A DNA stretch of 64,000 bases, from contig CM017559.1 of assembly GCA_007844125.1 (NCBI GenBank), positions 68,650,546 to 68,714,545 on the forward strand, given 5' to 3'. Source of the stretch: Sinonovacula constricta. Its lineage: Eukaryota; Mollusca; Bivalvia; Cardiida; Solecurtidae. A model generated the notes under the pieces. That model saw only the letters and a program-made list of their open reading frames with translations. It had not been told where the DNA came from and did not search any database. Positions 25,943 through 41,100 of the stretch are shown one piece after another; within the stretch, counting starts at the first letter, position 1; the number at the start of each line of letters is the position of its first letter. The translations under genes were made by a program, and so were the position numbers.

Positions 25943-26182
25943 TCAGTGAACAAGGAAAGGGTTATTCTCCTCTGTAACTGTTGACAACCGTTTCCTTAGA
26001 GGCCCCTTCACAACTGTTGCCGTGGTTATGCTAGCCAACCTATCAGAATCTTCATCAGAGGAATTATAATGGACACCTCTGGCTTCACTTAAGTAAGGGA
26101 GGTAATCCTGCTCATCCTCACTGTAGCAGTCATCAGAGTTGTCTGTTCCAGTTATAGCTTCTGGCAAGAGCAAGCGTATTTT
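25943..26182 (-). CDS. PDZ gene terminal exon: acidic tail and stop
   Basis: Acceptor ttgttctttcag; 79 codons then TGA at 25,945-25,943. The tail begins KIRLLLPEA, has two acidic Ser-rich runs ([16 protein letters not shown] and NSSDEDSDR) that look like casein-kinase-2 targets, then a basic segment VKGPLRKR and the end NNPFLVH. It has no further PDZ domain, so the protein is much shorter at the C-terminus than vertebrate PDZD2 as I know it. Confidence 0.88.
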   Translation of the reverse strand, partial: KIRLLLPEAITGTDNSDDCYSEDEQDYLPYLSEARGVHYNSSDEDSDRLASITTATVVKGPLRKRLSTVTEENNPFLVH

Positions 26183-29100
26183 CTGAAAGAACAATATGAA
26201 CAAGAAATATTAATGGTGATTTAAATCTGTATATTAAATATGTTCAAGAGAAAAAAAATCATTTGACTTCTTTAAATTTTGAACAAAAAGCTTTCATATG
26301 AGGAGCAAAGTTAACACCTTTTATACTGCGCAACACTGTTGTTGTCATTTGTTGTTATCTGTTGTTAACTGTTGTCAACACAACAAAATGTTATTATTAG
26401 CATGATTATGAATCACTGCTGTGTGCATCATCAGCATTACTGAAAGGACCAGCTGTTCATGATCAAATGATCTCACATGATCACATGGTCAATAAATCCT
26501 ACAAGACTAACATCTGTTGCCTACTTTATATATATACTTTATAAGGCTACATTTAACAGTTACACCTTTGGTGAGAAATGGTGACATATAGAAAACTATG
26601 TTATTTAAAATGATTAAAACAGTGACTGTTATAGAATAAGTATACAACTATTAAAACTCACTTTAATAGTACTGTTCAACCAATTGGTAAAATCCCAATT
26701 GTGACATAAGCAAGCAATTCTACAACTTCACATACACGGGAGAGTCTGTATAAGCTCTAAATATGTAATAACATTTGCAGGTAAATATCAATATATAATA
26801 CAGTATATGGGTCAATTATGAATGTATAATATGGTAAGCAATGGGCAAGTCATTTATGAATACATGTCATATTCCATTTTTTTCCCTTTTCATTACAGAT
26901 ATTTTTATTTATATATTTTGAGGAATAAAATTTATATTTTTTATTAGATCATGTTTTTATCTTGTATTAAGTTATAAAGACAATGAGGATATGAGTATAT
27001 AATATGGTAAGCATTGGGCAAGGCATTTATGAATACATGTCGTTATTAAGCAACAGGTACACAATGTAAGTGACCTTGGGTCAAACACAAATGTTAGAGG
27101 CAACAAGCTGGTGCACACTTTTAGAGAATAACATGATAGTATAACCTACATGAATTTAATATTGCATGGTACTGTTTCAAGTGGTCTGTAGGTAAGGCTG
27201 GTTTGTTTTAAATTATGAAAGTTTTAATACCATATTATTTTGGGTTACATTGACAATTATATCATACATCATATACTATTCTGAACAGAACCCTGTATAT
27301 AAGTTTCACCAAGCACAAAAATCTTCTAATTACTTGCTACAAATTTATCACTTTGTCTAACGAACATACATACAAAAATATATTATTTCTTAATTTTCTA
27401 AGCACTAATTAATCATAGATTTGGTGCCATCTGATCAGGATGTACACTTTTTGCTTCTAGCTGTCCACTAGCATGCCTTGCTATGTATACAAGCAACAGA
27501 AAGCAGAGACAATTAAGCAGATAATTAAAACAATTAACTCTTAGTTTGCTATTTATGTACCGGTATTTATAAGGCTTAGGCAAACAATGTAGATTCAGTA
27601 GCTGTCTGATCAGGACCTACACTTTATGCTGCTCAGTCTCTGTTTATAAGTATATCAACCCTGACAAGTGACATATATAATATTAAAGCAGAAAATCCAA
27701 AGAATTTATCATGGGATTTTGACAAAATGTAGTAAACTATGGGTTAAGTATGGGTAATTAACACTTGTAGCATGCTAACTTGCGAAGAGTTATTTAGAGC
27801 CTTAGATAAGAGAAGTACAGCTTCTGCTTTCCCCGTTGTGCCTCCTCCAAACCCTTTATACCTGGTACTCATTAGAATCGTCACAATCAGACATTTTCAA
27901 TGAGTACCTGCATTATAGGATTTGATTGAAAAGTATGGGATAAGTTCCTCTTATCTGAAACTCTGGGTTGTGATAGTAGTCACATGGCCAAATCAATACA
28001 TACCCTCAGTGTTCCATCTTCTAGTCAGACTACAAGGAAATGCAAAACCATCACCAAAGAGAAACATGTAGAGAAATATATACTAGCATGAACAGCCAAA
28101 TGAGGTATACACTGTTTAGACATAGGTAGCTAATAAAAGAAACATTTCATATTTTTTCATAGCTAATAAAAGAAACATTTCATATTGTTTTACCCTTTAA
28201 TTACAGAATTTATCATTTAAATATTTGGAGGAATAAAGTTTATATTTTTCATTGGCTGGGAGAGTAAAGAATGATGACTCTGTGTTAGAAAATATGGGAA
28301 GATTTACATGTACACAATTTTAAATTCCAAACTTAATTATGAATATGTATTGAAATCTTAAATGGTTCACTTCTACTAAGTTACTGTAATACTAATAGTG
28401 TTTACTGGATGGTAACTTATCAATTAATTATCAATTAATTATCAATAAATTAGAATTTAAATACCAATTAACTCTTTTGATATCAATGTCTGGATATGAA
28501 GTACAAAAAACAAACATTAGCATGACATCCAGAAACAAAGCTAACCACATGTATAAAAATAAGCAATCCATATAACTTCAAAAATAACCAATCCATTATA
28601 ACCTTCCAAAATAACCAATCCATTATAACCTTCCAAAATAACCAATCCATTATAACCTTCTAAAATAACCAATCAATTATAACCGTCCATGTCTTTTGCT
28701 CAAGTTTTGTTAAAAGGGTGCTCAATTCTCATTTCATCTTATTATTAACATACTTTTGCTTGAGAAATATTTTTCTGACAATACAAGATAAATCAAATAG
28801 TTTTTAAAAACAACAACAGCTGAATGTTTCCAATTTAATTTTTCAAATGTAAATTAGCTAAGTAAATCTTGAGCAGGGACATTTTTAAAGAAGAAAAACA
28901 AAACTGAAACAGGAAGGAGGTCATGTGAGGTCACCCTTTACCTGCTGATTATCGCTCCTGCGTATGAGGATATCTACCGGGCCAGGCTGCAGGTTCCTGA
29001 ACAGTTGATACGCATCTAAGAGTGTCATGTTGGTCATCCGGCGGCCATTCACCTCCATGATTAAATCTCCCTTCCTGTTTTCAGAAATGGGCATTATTAC

Positions 29101-32100
29101 CTGGATTTAATTTACTTATTTTACATTTTTTAATTGAGCAAAGGTATAAGGTTAAAAGTATGACACAAAATATAATGTTTACCAAACAAATGCTGAAAGG
29201 TTGTTTAAATTTGAGTATTGTTGTGTTTTTTTGTCTCAAAAAGTAAAGCATTTATAGAAAATGTAAAAAAAATACCATTCACACCCGGTATAGTAGATTA
29301 TATACAACTTGAAATCTTGTCACATTAAAATATGAGTATAAAGTATGGATCAAGTTCAAGTTTACGCAGCAATTACGCATAAATTTATGTCTTAAGTCTT
29401 AAGTTACACTGTCTATTTAAATACTGACATATGTTTTTCTTTTTTAGATAAATGGAAAAAATAACAGCCATTTTTTGCTTAGTTTCAAATCTGGTTACAT
29501 AAACTCAATTATTTGGTTGTATTTATTTCATATGTAATAAAAAAATAAATTATAATTAAAATGTATTTAATATTACCATGTGTCCTTTGACTAAAAATTT
29601 ATTTTTTTGGGGAAAAAAATGTTGAACTTTCAAGTTTTGACATTTTTGACAAATAAGTACTAATGACCAAGTCATGACAAACAATACAAAGCAATGTACT
29701 TTTTTCAATAATATCTTTGAAGTTAATCTGAAATAAAAATACCTTAATACAATTTATGCAGATTAGGAACTAAGCACAAAAATGTTAAAGCTATTATTTT
29801 TACCAGTTATCTAAAAAAGAGCCATCTATCAGAAAGATGGGATTCATCCCCTTGGGAGACAAATAATACAGCCTAAACTTTAGTATTTCCAACATAAATA
29901 AAAGTTTAAGAAAAAACAAAAGAAATTTGAGAAGTAGTTATTTTACCAGACAGGTTTGGGTATTTCTTTTCCAAGAATTGAACACTTTAATGACAGTTTT
30001 AAAAACCATCTTTTGGAGCACCTATAATTTCTTCAACATAATAAAAAATAATCTTCCTACCAATCGACACTTCACAGGTCTGGAATACCAATCATGTACA
30101 AAATGTACCTGACAAATTTTGGGAAAAAAAATTACATTTCTTCAGGTGGATAGCAGCATTATAAGAAAGCATCTACAGGTCAAGTGTTTGGGGCAATAGA
30201 CTCAGTCCTGGAATACAACTATCAAATGTAATTTCTTATGCAAGACAATTTAGCTCTGTTGCGCAAGGAAGGTACTACAATGAGATGTATAGTTTTGAAG
30301 CAATACGATACACCTCAGGACAATTAAGAGGGATTTATTCAACCTCAAGGAACTGACCATAACAGACATAAACTCTAGTGATTACCTGAGGCGGCCATCC
30401 TTGTGTGCTGGGGAGCCATGGGAGATATCCTGGATAAGTATCTCGCTGGCGCCATCATACGTCTTCCTGATCACGGATATACCCAGGCCCGACGTCCCTT
30501 CTGGAATATTAGAGAGGGACAGTAGTCAATGGGATACGGGATATGTAATAAGATATAATAGGACATCAAGATTTATTATGATAATACAAGATATAAAAGA
30601 ACACATTTAGAGATATTGATGTAATATGATGTAATAAAAAAGTCTGAATAAAATTCTTTCAAAATTCGTGTATCTGCAATATTTTTTTCACAAAGCCTTA
30701 GATAAGATTGAAAATAAGTATCAATAAAATTGATCTTATTTATTATAGTTTGCATAAAACAAAAAATCTTACAACTAAGTAACTTTTGTGTATATTTTTT
30801 TGGCCGATAACTTGTCCGCTGATGTGACTTGTCCAAGCTGGTTACGGGGTTACTTCAGGCAACACTACTTTAATCATCAATTATTACTTTATTATAAAGC
30901 AGAAAATACCCAATCTTACTAAGAGCTTCTTTACAAAGTTGGATCAGATTCCTAATACTGTAAATAAATGAGACAGAAAAATGGGCTCACAGACTGGTTT
31001 GCTTGGGAAAATCACAAACAGGTAAAAAAGTAAAAAATTTCACTACTTTTCACATTTATCTGGACCTTTTACCCACCTTTTAACAGTTGAATTTCATGTT
31101 GTGTCTTGGGTTTGTTATCCGGACTGAGTCTCTCCTCTATTGAAGCATTCATTAAATGCTGCGACGATTTTTTGGGGATGCTTATGGGCACAGAGAATGT
31201 AGGTCGATGGTCCTGCTGAGGTCATTGATGAGGTCGAGATGGTGTCACTAAGGTCAAGGTCATGAAGGTCAGAGGTCGAGCTGTGAGGAGATTGGCCCGG
31301 TGTGGATACAGGGCTTCCATCACATGACACCCCCATTCCTGTGTAGGCCATACGTGCTGGACTGTAGTGATATATGAAGTAAAAACTTAGTAAAAATAAT
31401 CATTGCTATAGCTATTCATCAAGTCATAAAATATAAGTGAAAACAGTGTATTTTTTTAGAATATTTCTCAAGAATTGTATGCCTATAACACATATTTGAC
31501 TATCTTGCATAACTACGAGGCACATTTTAATGTGCCCTTTGTCATTCTATACAACCTGTTTGAGAGTTGCTTAGTTGCCTTGAGTGCCCTTTTTTATTTG
31601 AGCCTATTTATTAGCACTGTGACTCTACTATTCTCTAAATGACCGCTATTTAAAAACTTGTTATGGTATAACCTCTCAGCTAAGGCTTTTGCTATAATAC
31701 CTCAAGATGCCCTTTAGACACCAGTTGAAAAAGAGCAATGGCAGCTGAAAATTCTGTCAGGCATATGATGTTTTGTATTTGTAAAAAAAAATCAGCTTTT
31801 ATTACGAATGAGGCAGGCATCTTTTTGGCAATGACACCTGAAAAGTATATACAGTTATCATCAAGATGATGGGCAATGACAGGAAGGTTTGTATGTACTC
31901 AATAACACTTTCAACAAATTTAAGATGCAATCATTTAGTGTCTTCTCCCACTTTTCAGCAGTACATGGATGTAACATGTTCAACAGGAGACATATTCTAA
32001 CCAGAGAGGCAGTAAGAAGACTTTTCAAGGCAAACATAAAACATACTCGTTGCTGCAGCAATCTAAGGTGAAGGTCAACCTACAGGAGGCCATAGGGTGC

Positions 32101-35100
32101 AGCTTTGGCTTTAAAGGAGACTTTGTCTTCGCCAATATGACATAGTTGACCTTATGTGGGAATCACAAGGAAACTTTGAGTAATGCCTTCACATAGAAAT
32201 GGAGATGTTTCTTATGTTTTGCATGTTGACACTTGATAAATGTTCTACTCATGACTGATATAAAGCCAAACTGCATCCCAAAATCAGACATTCTTTGTGC
32301 TTTATTGCCCAATCCCTGCAAGGCGAAACTCCAATTCGCATATTCACCTCACATGTGCTGTTCTATCATCAGCCTGTCATCAGTCCTTCACCAGTCTTAA
32401 GCTGTTCTCAGATCATTCAGCCATAATTATAATCTTAAAAGGTGACAATGCAAGCAAAACACAAAATCATGCAGCACCTGTTAGGTTCTATCTATTTATA
32501 CTGCATGACTCCCGTTTTGGGTATTACTAACATGTTTAGGTTCTTAAATGTCTTAGATGGTTTACTGTCCATTAAATTCAGGAGACACTAGTTCTCTCTG
32601 TAACATAGGCATAATGTAATTAGTGTAGAACCAGAACAGCCGGATCCCACAGAGACCAATCTAATTAGGACCTGCACCATCGGCTGCTGAGATACTAGCC
32701 AATCAACCAGCAGCATCAGCAAGTAGATTTAGGTCTAAAAAAATTCTATTATCAGTTATTAGGATGATAACACATGCAGCGGGTGAAAAGCCAAGTGACC
32801 TTTGTTCTGGTGACCATGTGACCCACACCCAGCTCCCCCCCATTATTTCTTTTCTGTTGTGATATACCCTGTATTTATGTTGCTTGGTGACCTACCTGCA
32901 CTGAGGAGAGGCTAGACGTTTGCGGAATGTAATGGCTACGGGTCCCTTTTTGAGCTGCCTAAACTTGCTGATCACATCCTTGTGGCTGAGATGAGAGATA
33001 CACTCACCATTTAGCTCCAGAATCTCGTCACCTAGGTAACAAAAATGTCAAATTTTGTTTAAATTTAACAAGTAGCTAACACAAAAGCACTGAGTTAGAA
33101 CAGTCATAATATTACAAACTCAACCACCCCCCCCCCCAAAACTCCCTCAGCCCTTGTACAACCTTTGTTAAATACTAACATATAAAAACTGTCTTCATAA
33201 GTAACCAAGCAAAACCTTTTTATACACAAGTACTTTTGGGGTTGCACACAACAAAATAATTTACAATAAATACATGTACAACATTGTTAACAATAAAGTC
33301 ATATATATATATCTCTAAATACTATTCCTAAAATGAGGAAATGTAAAAGAAAACATTGACATTAATGATCAAATCTATGACATTTACTTTAAAATGGCAC
33401 CAACGTGCAATCACCACCTATTTGTTCCCTAGCAACAAGAAAATGTAACAAGACTTCTGAATCCATATAATACAATAATACCAAATAGCTATCATATTGA
33501 GAGATTGACTTGTGCTTGGCTTCATGTCACATAATGAAGCCTTGCAATTTTCAATCCTTCCTTAACAAGATATCAACAGATTACTGACACAACATATTCC
33601 ACTGAAAGATAAAGTTCAAGATAAAGTTCAACTAGCCTCGTAAAATAGCTAAAGCCTATAAAAAGTGGTGGATTTGGAGTATTTGGAGGACAATTGGCTC
33701 TTGGCCTTCTATTCATGTATTCATAAGGCAAAGAGTGTGGATCCAGATCAGCCAGCTCCATGCTAGAGGCTGTCTGATCAGGAGCTACAATTTTTGCTGC
33801 TTTGTCTCATTTCACTGGAAGAATAACATTTACATGTAATATGTATGATATATAAGCAACAACAAAAAAATTAGACCTAAACATGAGCTTTGAACAAACT
33901 ATAGCATGATATGGATTAGGTAAGCTATCACTGTAAGGCTAAGGCAGGACAATCTTTGTGGATAAACAACTTTAAGGTTAGAACAAAACAATGTCTGAGG
34001 ATGAAACATTATAAGGCTAGAGCAAGACAATGTCTGAGGATAAACTATTATAAGGCTAGGGCAAGACAATGTCTGAGGATAAACTATTATAAGGCTAGAG
34101 CAAGACAATGTCTAAGGATAAACCATTATAAGGCTAGAGCAAGACAATGTCTAAGGATAAACCATTATAAGGCTAGAGCAAGACAATGTCTGAGGATAAA
34201 CTATTATAAGGCTAGAGCAAGACAATGTCTGAGGATAAACTATTATAAGGCTAGGGCAAGACAATGTCTGAGAATAAACCATTATATGGCTAGAGCAAGA
34301 CAATGTCTGAGGATAAACTATTATATGGCTAGAGCAAGACAATGTCTGAGGATAAACTATTATATGGCTAGAACAAAACAATGTCTGAGAATAAACCATT
34401 ATATGGCTAGAGCAAGACAATGTCTGAGGATATACCATTATATGGCTAGAACAAAACAATGTCTGAGGATAAACTATTATATGGCTAGAGCAAGACAATG
34501 TCTGAGGATAAACCATTATAAGGCTAGGGCAAGACAATGTCTGAGAATAAACCATTATATGGCTAGAGCAAGACAATGTCTGAGGATAAACCATTATATG
34601 GCTAGAACAAAACAATGTCTGAGGATATACCATTATATGGCTAGAGCAAGACAATGTCTGAGAATAAACCATTATAAGGCTAGGGCAAGACAATGTCTGA
34701 GAATAAACCATTATATGGCTAGAGCAAGACAATGTCTGAGGATATACCATTATAAGGCTAGAGCAAGACACACTGTTTGAGGATAAACCCCCTACAATGC
34801 TAGACAAGACAACATTTGAGGATAAACCCCTACACTGCTAGACAAGACAACATTTGAGGATAAACCCCTACAATGCTAGACAAGACAACATTTGAGGATA
34901 AACCACTATAAGACTAAGACAAGACAACATTTGAGGATAAACCCCTATAAGACTAAGGCTAGACAACATTTGAGGATAAACCCATATAATGCTAGGGCAA
35001 GACAACATTTGAGGATAAACCCCTATAAGACTAAGACAACATTTGAGGATAAACCCCTACAATGCTAGACAAGACAACATTTGAGGATAAACCCCTACAA

Positions 35101-38100
35101 TGCAAGACAAGACAACATTTGAGGATAAACCCCTACAATGCTAGACAAGACAACATTTGAGGATAAACCCCTATAAGACTAAGGCAAGACAACATTTGAG
35201 GATAAACCCATATAATGCTAGGGCAAGACAACATTTGAGGATAAACCCCTATAAGACTAAGACAACATTTGAGAATAAACCCCTACAATGCTAGACGAGA
35301 CAACATTTGAGGATAAACCCCTATAAGACTAAGGCAAGACAACATTTAAGGATAAACCCATATAATGCTAGGGCAAGACAACATTTGAGGATAAACCCCT
35401 ATAAGACTAAGACAACATTTGAGGATAAACCCCTACAATGCTAGACAATACAACATTTGAGAATAAATCCCTACAATGCTAGACAAGACAACATTTGAGG
35501 ATAAACCCCTATAAGACTAAGGCAAGACAACATTTGAGGATAAACCCCTATAAGACTAAGGCAAGACAACATTTGAGGATAAACCTCTATAAGAATAAGA
35601 CAAGCCGATATTTGATGGGTTTCAACTGGATGTTATCACTTAATTGGGACCGTCAGGTTCAAGATGGGGTCAACAGCTATTTTATTGGTCAGTCTTCTGT
35701 GCAGTATACTTCTTGTTGTGTACAGATTGCCAGTACATTGTTTTGCAGGAGTTAGAATGGCTTGGAACAAACAGTATCAATTTGTTACATGACCTTCTAA
35801 ATTTCAATTTCATGTAGCCAAAGACATGTAACTTCAACAGAGGGAGATCTTCTCAATAGCAATTAAGTGAGATAATTATGATAAAACCTTAATTTTCTTT
35901 TTCTCATTATCTCGTGTTTTTCTCACTCGGGAATTTTTTCTGCTCAAATAAGCAGCTCACTTGTTGAAAGTAAACTTGAAAATTTGTTATTTCATCAACA
36001 ATATGTATTTTCATCCACAATTTAGTATTTCACTAGAGAATTTTTTAATTTTCACCAACAATTTGTAAAATTAAGTTTGGTACTTGAGTCCAATATTACA
36101 ACATTGTCATCACATCATCCAAAGATATGACTAACAAAAAGAAAAGATTCAAAACACTTTGGTTACATTAATGATAGAAAACATTAGCCCATATATTCTT
36201 GTTTTGTGTTACACATTGTTAAGGTTTTATATGTAGAGGTGTTTTTCATAATTAGTTCAATACCAGTTACAAATATGAGACTGTATGAAGTTATGTCTCA
36301 TGTATACTGTATCAGGAATCCTGTCGAGTGATTCTGTTACTTCTTTTTAAAATAAGCCTTGAACATAAATACAAGGAACTTAACTGACAAAACACACCAA
36401 AATTATGTAGAAAATATTGGTCATCTGAAGAGCAAAAATAAATGTTATTGTAAGCTTTATTGCTGTTTTTATATGCCTTTAGCAATTTGTGCTTAAGTAG
36501 TTCCCACTGATTTATACGGCTACACCATTATAATGTCTACAGCAAGAAATGATCAATTAGTGACCCTTTTCTGACCATTAACTCTTAACCTGCTAAATGT
36601 GATGTCAACAGGCTTAAGATAAAAGTGTTGTTTCAGATCAGTCAGAATCTACTCTTTGCTGCAGCATTTCTTGTACAATGTCCTGTTACCTAGGCATGTA
36701 GTTATTAACAAATTACTGAGATTTGCAGGTGTTGGTAACAAGTGTAGAAAGCCTGGTTTTACTGAAGAGAATGACCTCAAAAATGGTTGAGGAAGGCTTC
36801 TGTCTCTGAAGCTCAGCAACAGTTGGTGTGCTTCGTTATAGTAATGAGCAAAACCTTCAATTAAAGAGATGAGCACCTTTCTTTTGGGAGGTTAATAGCC
36901 TCCCCTACCCTAACAAGTTAACAAGACACCATACTGTTAGTGCCATTATAGTAATGAAGAAGTAACAAATGTTTTTAAGAGGTGGGTTTTTGTGTTTGTT
37001 TTAGCATCTACCCAAACAAACTGATAGTTAAAGATGTCTCCAATTGCAACATATTGTTAACATTTCAACTGCTCTATTAATTATATATAACACATCTCTG
37101 TGCAAAAATATATAAAGTGTACAATCAATAAAATTGGAATTATTGAATGAGCCATCCAGGCAAAATGTCCATGATCGAAAGTTGAAGATCATCACTGTGA
37201 TCTAATGACACTAAAGAAACTATATATCATTACTACAATGATCGAGCACTTTGCAGCAGAATATACCATACAAAAAATAAACTACTGCAAGAATATCTCA
37301 ATTAGTGAACAACAAAACAACAAATTGAATCTTTCAAATTTTATATCAAGCACCTTCTGAATCTAAAATCTCACCTTGTTTTATTCTTCCATCCTCGGCC
37401 ACCAAGCCGTTCTGGAAGACCCGCTTCACAATGATGCCCATATGACTGATAGGTGTGTCATTGCCACCAACAATGGTAAAGCCCAATCCCTTGCCTCCTT
37501 GACCTTTGACCAGTGTGATGGTGATGGGAGGTAGATGTCGCGGGGACTGACTGCGACTGCGACGCTTTGTGTACTTCTTCTGCCCAGCAGATGGTCCACT
37601 TGGAGGTTTGTCGTCTGCTGATGTAGCCTTGTGGAACTTCTAGAATTTTGTTATAAAAAGTGATGACCATTACTAAATTGTTTATGTTTTTTTAGTATTA
37701 TATAAAAAAATTAATATACCCGGTATTTATATATGTTCATACAATTGGGAAGATGGCAATGTCCGTTTTCAGTAAACTTATGGGCTGAATGGGAAGAAAA
37801 CAATGAGATATAATGTAAATAAAAGTGACGGAGAATATTGTTTTGAAGTTTATGGTATATAGACGCTTGAAACCTAATGAAATAACTAAACAAAGACAAA
37901 TTATGCTGTATTTATCTGCTGTGCTTACATCAAACATGTCCTCCCATTTGATGACGGTTCCCTGCGGTGTCTGCGCCATGAGTTCTGGTATAGACGGGGT
38001 ACCAGCACTGTCTGCCATACTGGGGCTCAGCAGGGGAGTCTGCATGCTGGATGAGGTGGAGGCCATGGAACTAGACTTGCGCACCTGACAGTGGGGAAAG

Positions 38101-41100
38101 TGAAGATCGGTGAAACAATCCATATTTTACTAATGTGGTGTTATTTGAACATATTAACAAAATTTTTCGGTTTTTATTCCCATTACATTTACCATGTGGA
38201 ATGCAGGCAGACATCTTTACCTTTATTTGTACAATATGACAGGTGTTGTGAACTTTGCATATCTTGTGTATGAACATGTTATTGAGATAACATGGCAAAG
38301 ACAACAAAAAGATACTTAGGGAGGCATAGTTTCTAGAAACAAGAGTATCAGTATGACCTGGAAGGATGTTCAGTGAATGTATAAATGATCCTAGCATCCC
38401 AGCACACAAAATAATGTTATGGGGTGGATTGGAATTACTTGAAGTTCACCTTCTAATGTAAAATGTCACATGTGACATGTTGTCTAAGTATTATGATCAC
38501 TTGTGCCACATAATTTGAAGGGGTCTTACAAACAGCAGTCATAAGCCAGACATATGTGGTAGACAACATTTGTCATCTTGATGTGATACCATAAAATTTG
38601 AAAAAACTGTATATAACCAAAGTTATGGACTAGACAGGAATGTCGTATGGAAAAAAACAACAATGCAGCAATGGTGTGCTCCCCCAAATTTCATTCAGGA
38701 GAGCATTCAAATGGAAAAGGTAATTGATTGGCACCAGAATTATCATGAATTAAGTAAATGCATTCTTAAAGATTTGGCACCAAGAATTAATTTGAATGAG
38801 CTTATTGAAGGAAGATCATGAGATTTATTTGTTTACAAGTTGAAGGCAAAGTACCATAGACAACAGGCAATGTCATCCAAAAGCAATCAAACATACTTCA
38901 TGTTACATTTTCAACAAGCGACAAAAAACGAGCACAGTTACAAAATTTATATGATTATTCAGAATATATTTTTTGCATTGTAAGCAAGCATATTGAGAAA
39001 CAATACACATATTTAGGATGCCAATAAGCTAATTTCATCATAACAATACAGAAAATAAACTTAAAAGTTAATCTCACACTAGCTGAATATTATTTACTAT
39101 GGTTAATAGATGTAAACAATAATGTGTTTAAAAAAAAAATTAAACAAAAGTTTCAACTCTTATTCTTCTCAGCTCAAATTGACCTGGCTTGGTGACTAGT
39201 GAAGTTTGTGATGTGAATCTACACTATTTGCTGCAAACCCTCTTGTATCATGTCTCATGACATTCCTACACAATCGTAAACAGAGAAAGATGACAACATT
39301 ATGTCTTATTAACAAATGTAGCAGACTAAGGGTAACAATGTATACAACAAATGTCAGCAATGTATACTAACCTTGGCTGCTATGACAAGCTGGACCAGTT
39401 TGGGGGCATTCCTCAGTAGCTCCACAGCCTCTGTGTGTGTTAGCCCTATCAGACTGCGGCCATTGATCATCAACAACTCATCACCTCTCTTTAATCGACC
39501 ATCTCTGGAACAGCACAACAAGATGGAGTGGGATTTATAACAGGGATGGGCATTATAAGATAATTATCTTGGGAGACATGTGACACCATTAAAGCCTCCA
39601 AGGAATCTGGCTTAATGGATTTACAGATTTGTAAGTTAAATGCAGTACATTTACTTTAAACATTTAAGGCTTTATGGATTCACAGACTTGTAAGTTTAAT
39701 GCAAAAAATTTACTTTTGACATCTAAAAGAAGCTTAGCACAGTTATTGTGACAAGCATGACCCTGATTTTTGTGGAAGGAATCAAGGGTTAACCAAATTA
39801 TATGCATACTCATCAATTCTTTATAAAGTGTAAACCAATAAATGAAGTGACTCATTTGTAGCCCACTCCTTCCTAGGATAGTGGGGCTACAATGAACCAT
39901 ACTAAATTCTTAGTTGCTGTTTTTCTAATAACTACATGCAAAGGTTATGAGACATATTGCTAGAAACTCTGCAATAAATAATGTAGATGTTGATCAGACA
40001 GCTGCCAGCAGTAGAAGGCTGATCTGGAACAACACCTTTCACCTTAGCCTGGTCAATATGTGTGTAGTAGGTTAGGAGACCTGACTGGATTTGTCCGAAA
40101 AATGTATTTATTCTGTTATTATTCCTGTAACTGCACACAGACCAGAATTATTACTTGATGGGAATGTCTAGCTTGCTTGTCTAGTGAACAATTAGTGCTG
40201 GCTTCTATTTATCAAATCAACAAATGTGCCTCAAAATAAGTCTATGCCTCATATCAAAAGAGACTCAAATCAACAGTGTGCCTGTCAACCATTTAGAACA
40301 AATTTGAATGATGATGGCATAAACAGATACCAAAAATATTGGCAATATATATCAAATATCCCACCATTATCTATCTGCTATCTGAAGGCGGTGTTTATGA
40401 AAGCAAGGCAGGTGCTTCCTTCACATGCCAGGACATCAGGCATCAACCGCGCCCTGTCACATTATCCTTGTGCCAGCAATTTCTACTTAAGAAACTTCCC
40501 TTATATATTTTGAAGTGTAAGCAAGGGACCTATACCAATATGAGTCTTTAACTACTTTGCTGTTTTGTTTGGTAGGTTTGTACTCAGGCTGCCAAAGCTT
40601 GGGCAGAAGCTGAAATGGTCCACTGGGTACGACATATAGTTACACCAAGCAGCAATACATTGTTTTCAAGTTGAAGCAACTTGTGAGATTATTTCAGACA
40701 TACACCTTCATACTGCTCCTACCGAAGGTCATATAGCTCCCAAAACAGTACATAGTTTTTAGTTGAGGCCATTTGATATAAGAATTTAACAAAACCAAGC
40801 TATTGTTGCAGTGGTTCTAAAAGAAGCTAACACTATGATACTAACCTGCTGGCTGGGCCGTTCTCTGTGACGCCAGCTACAAAGATTCCGATGTCACCAC
40901 GTTTGGACCCTCTACCTCCGGCAATATGGAGTCCCAGGCTGTCATTCTCCTTCAGTAGATGCAGCCGTGTGATCATACGCTTCTGGAACAGGAAATAACT
41001 GGTGTTAATTGGCCTTGCTAAGTATTGTGACAAAAATGTAATTAAAATAATCAACTTTAATGCAAATGGTCAATAGTGCCAGCAAACATTCTCATTTACA

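Noticed and set aside
33956..34807. Long open frames on both strands (274 and 218 codons) over the 39-bp array
   Set aside because: The unit length is a multiple of three, so any frame without a stop in the unit stays open. Both strands are open at once and the peptide is a simple 13-residue repeat without splice or start context.
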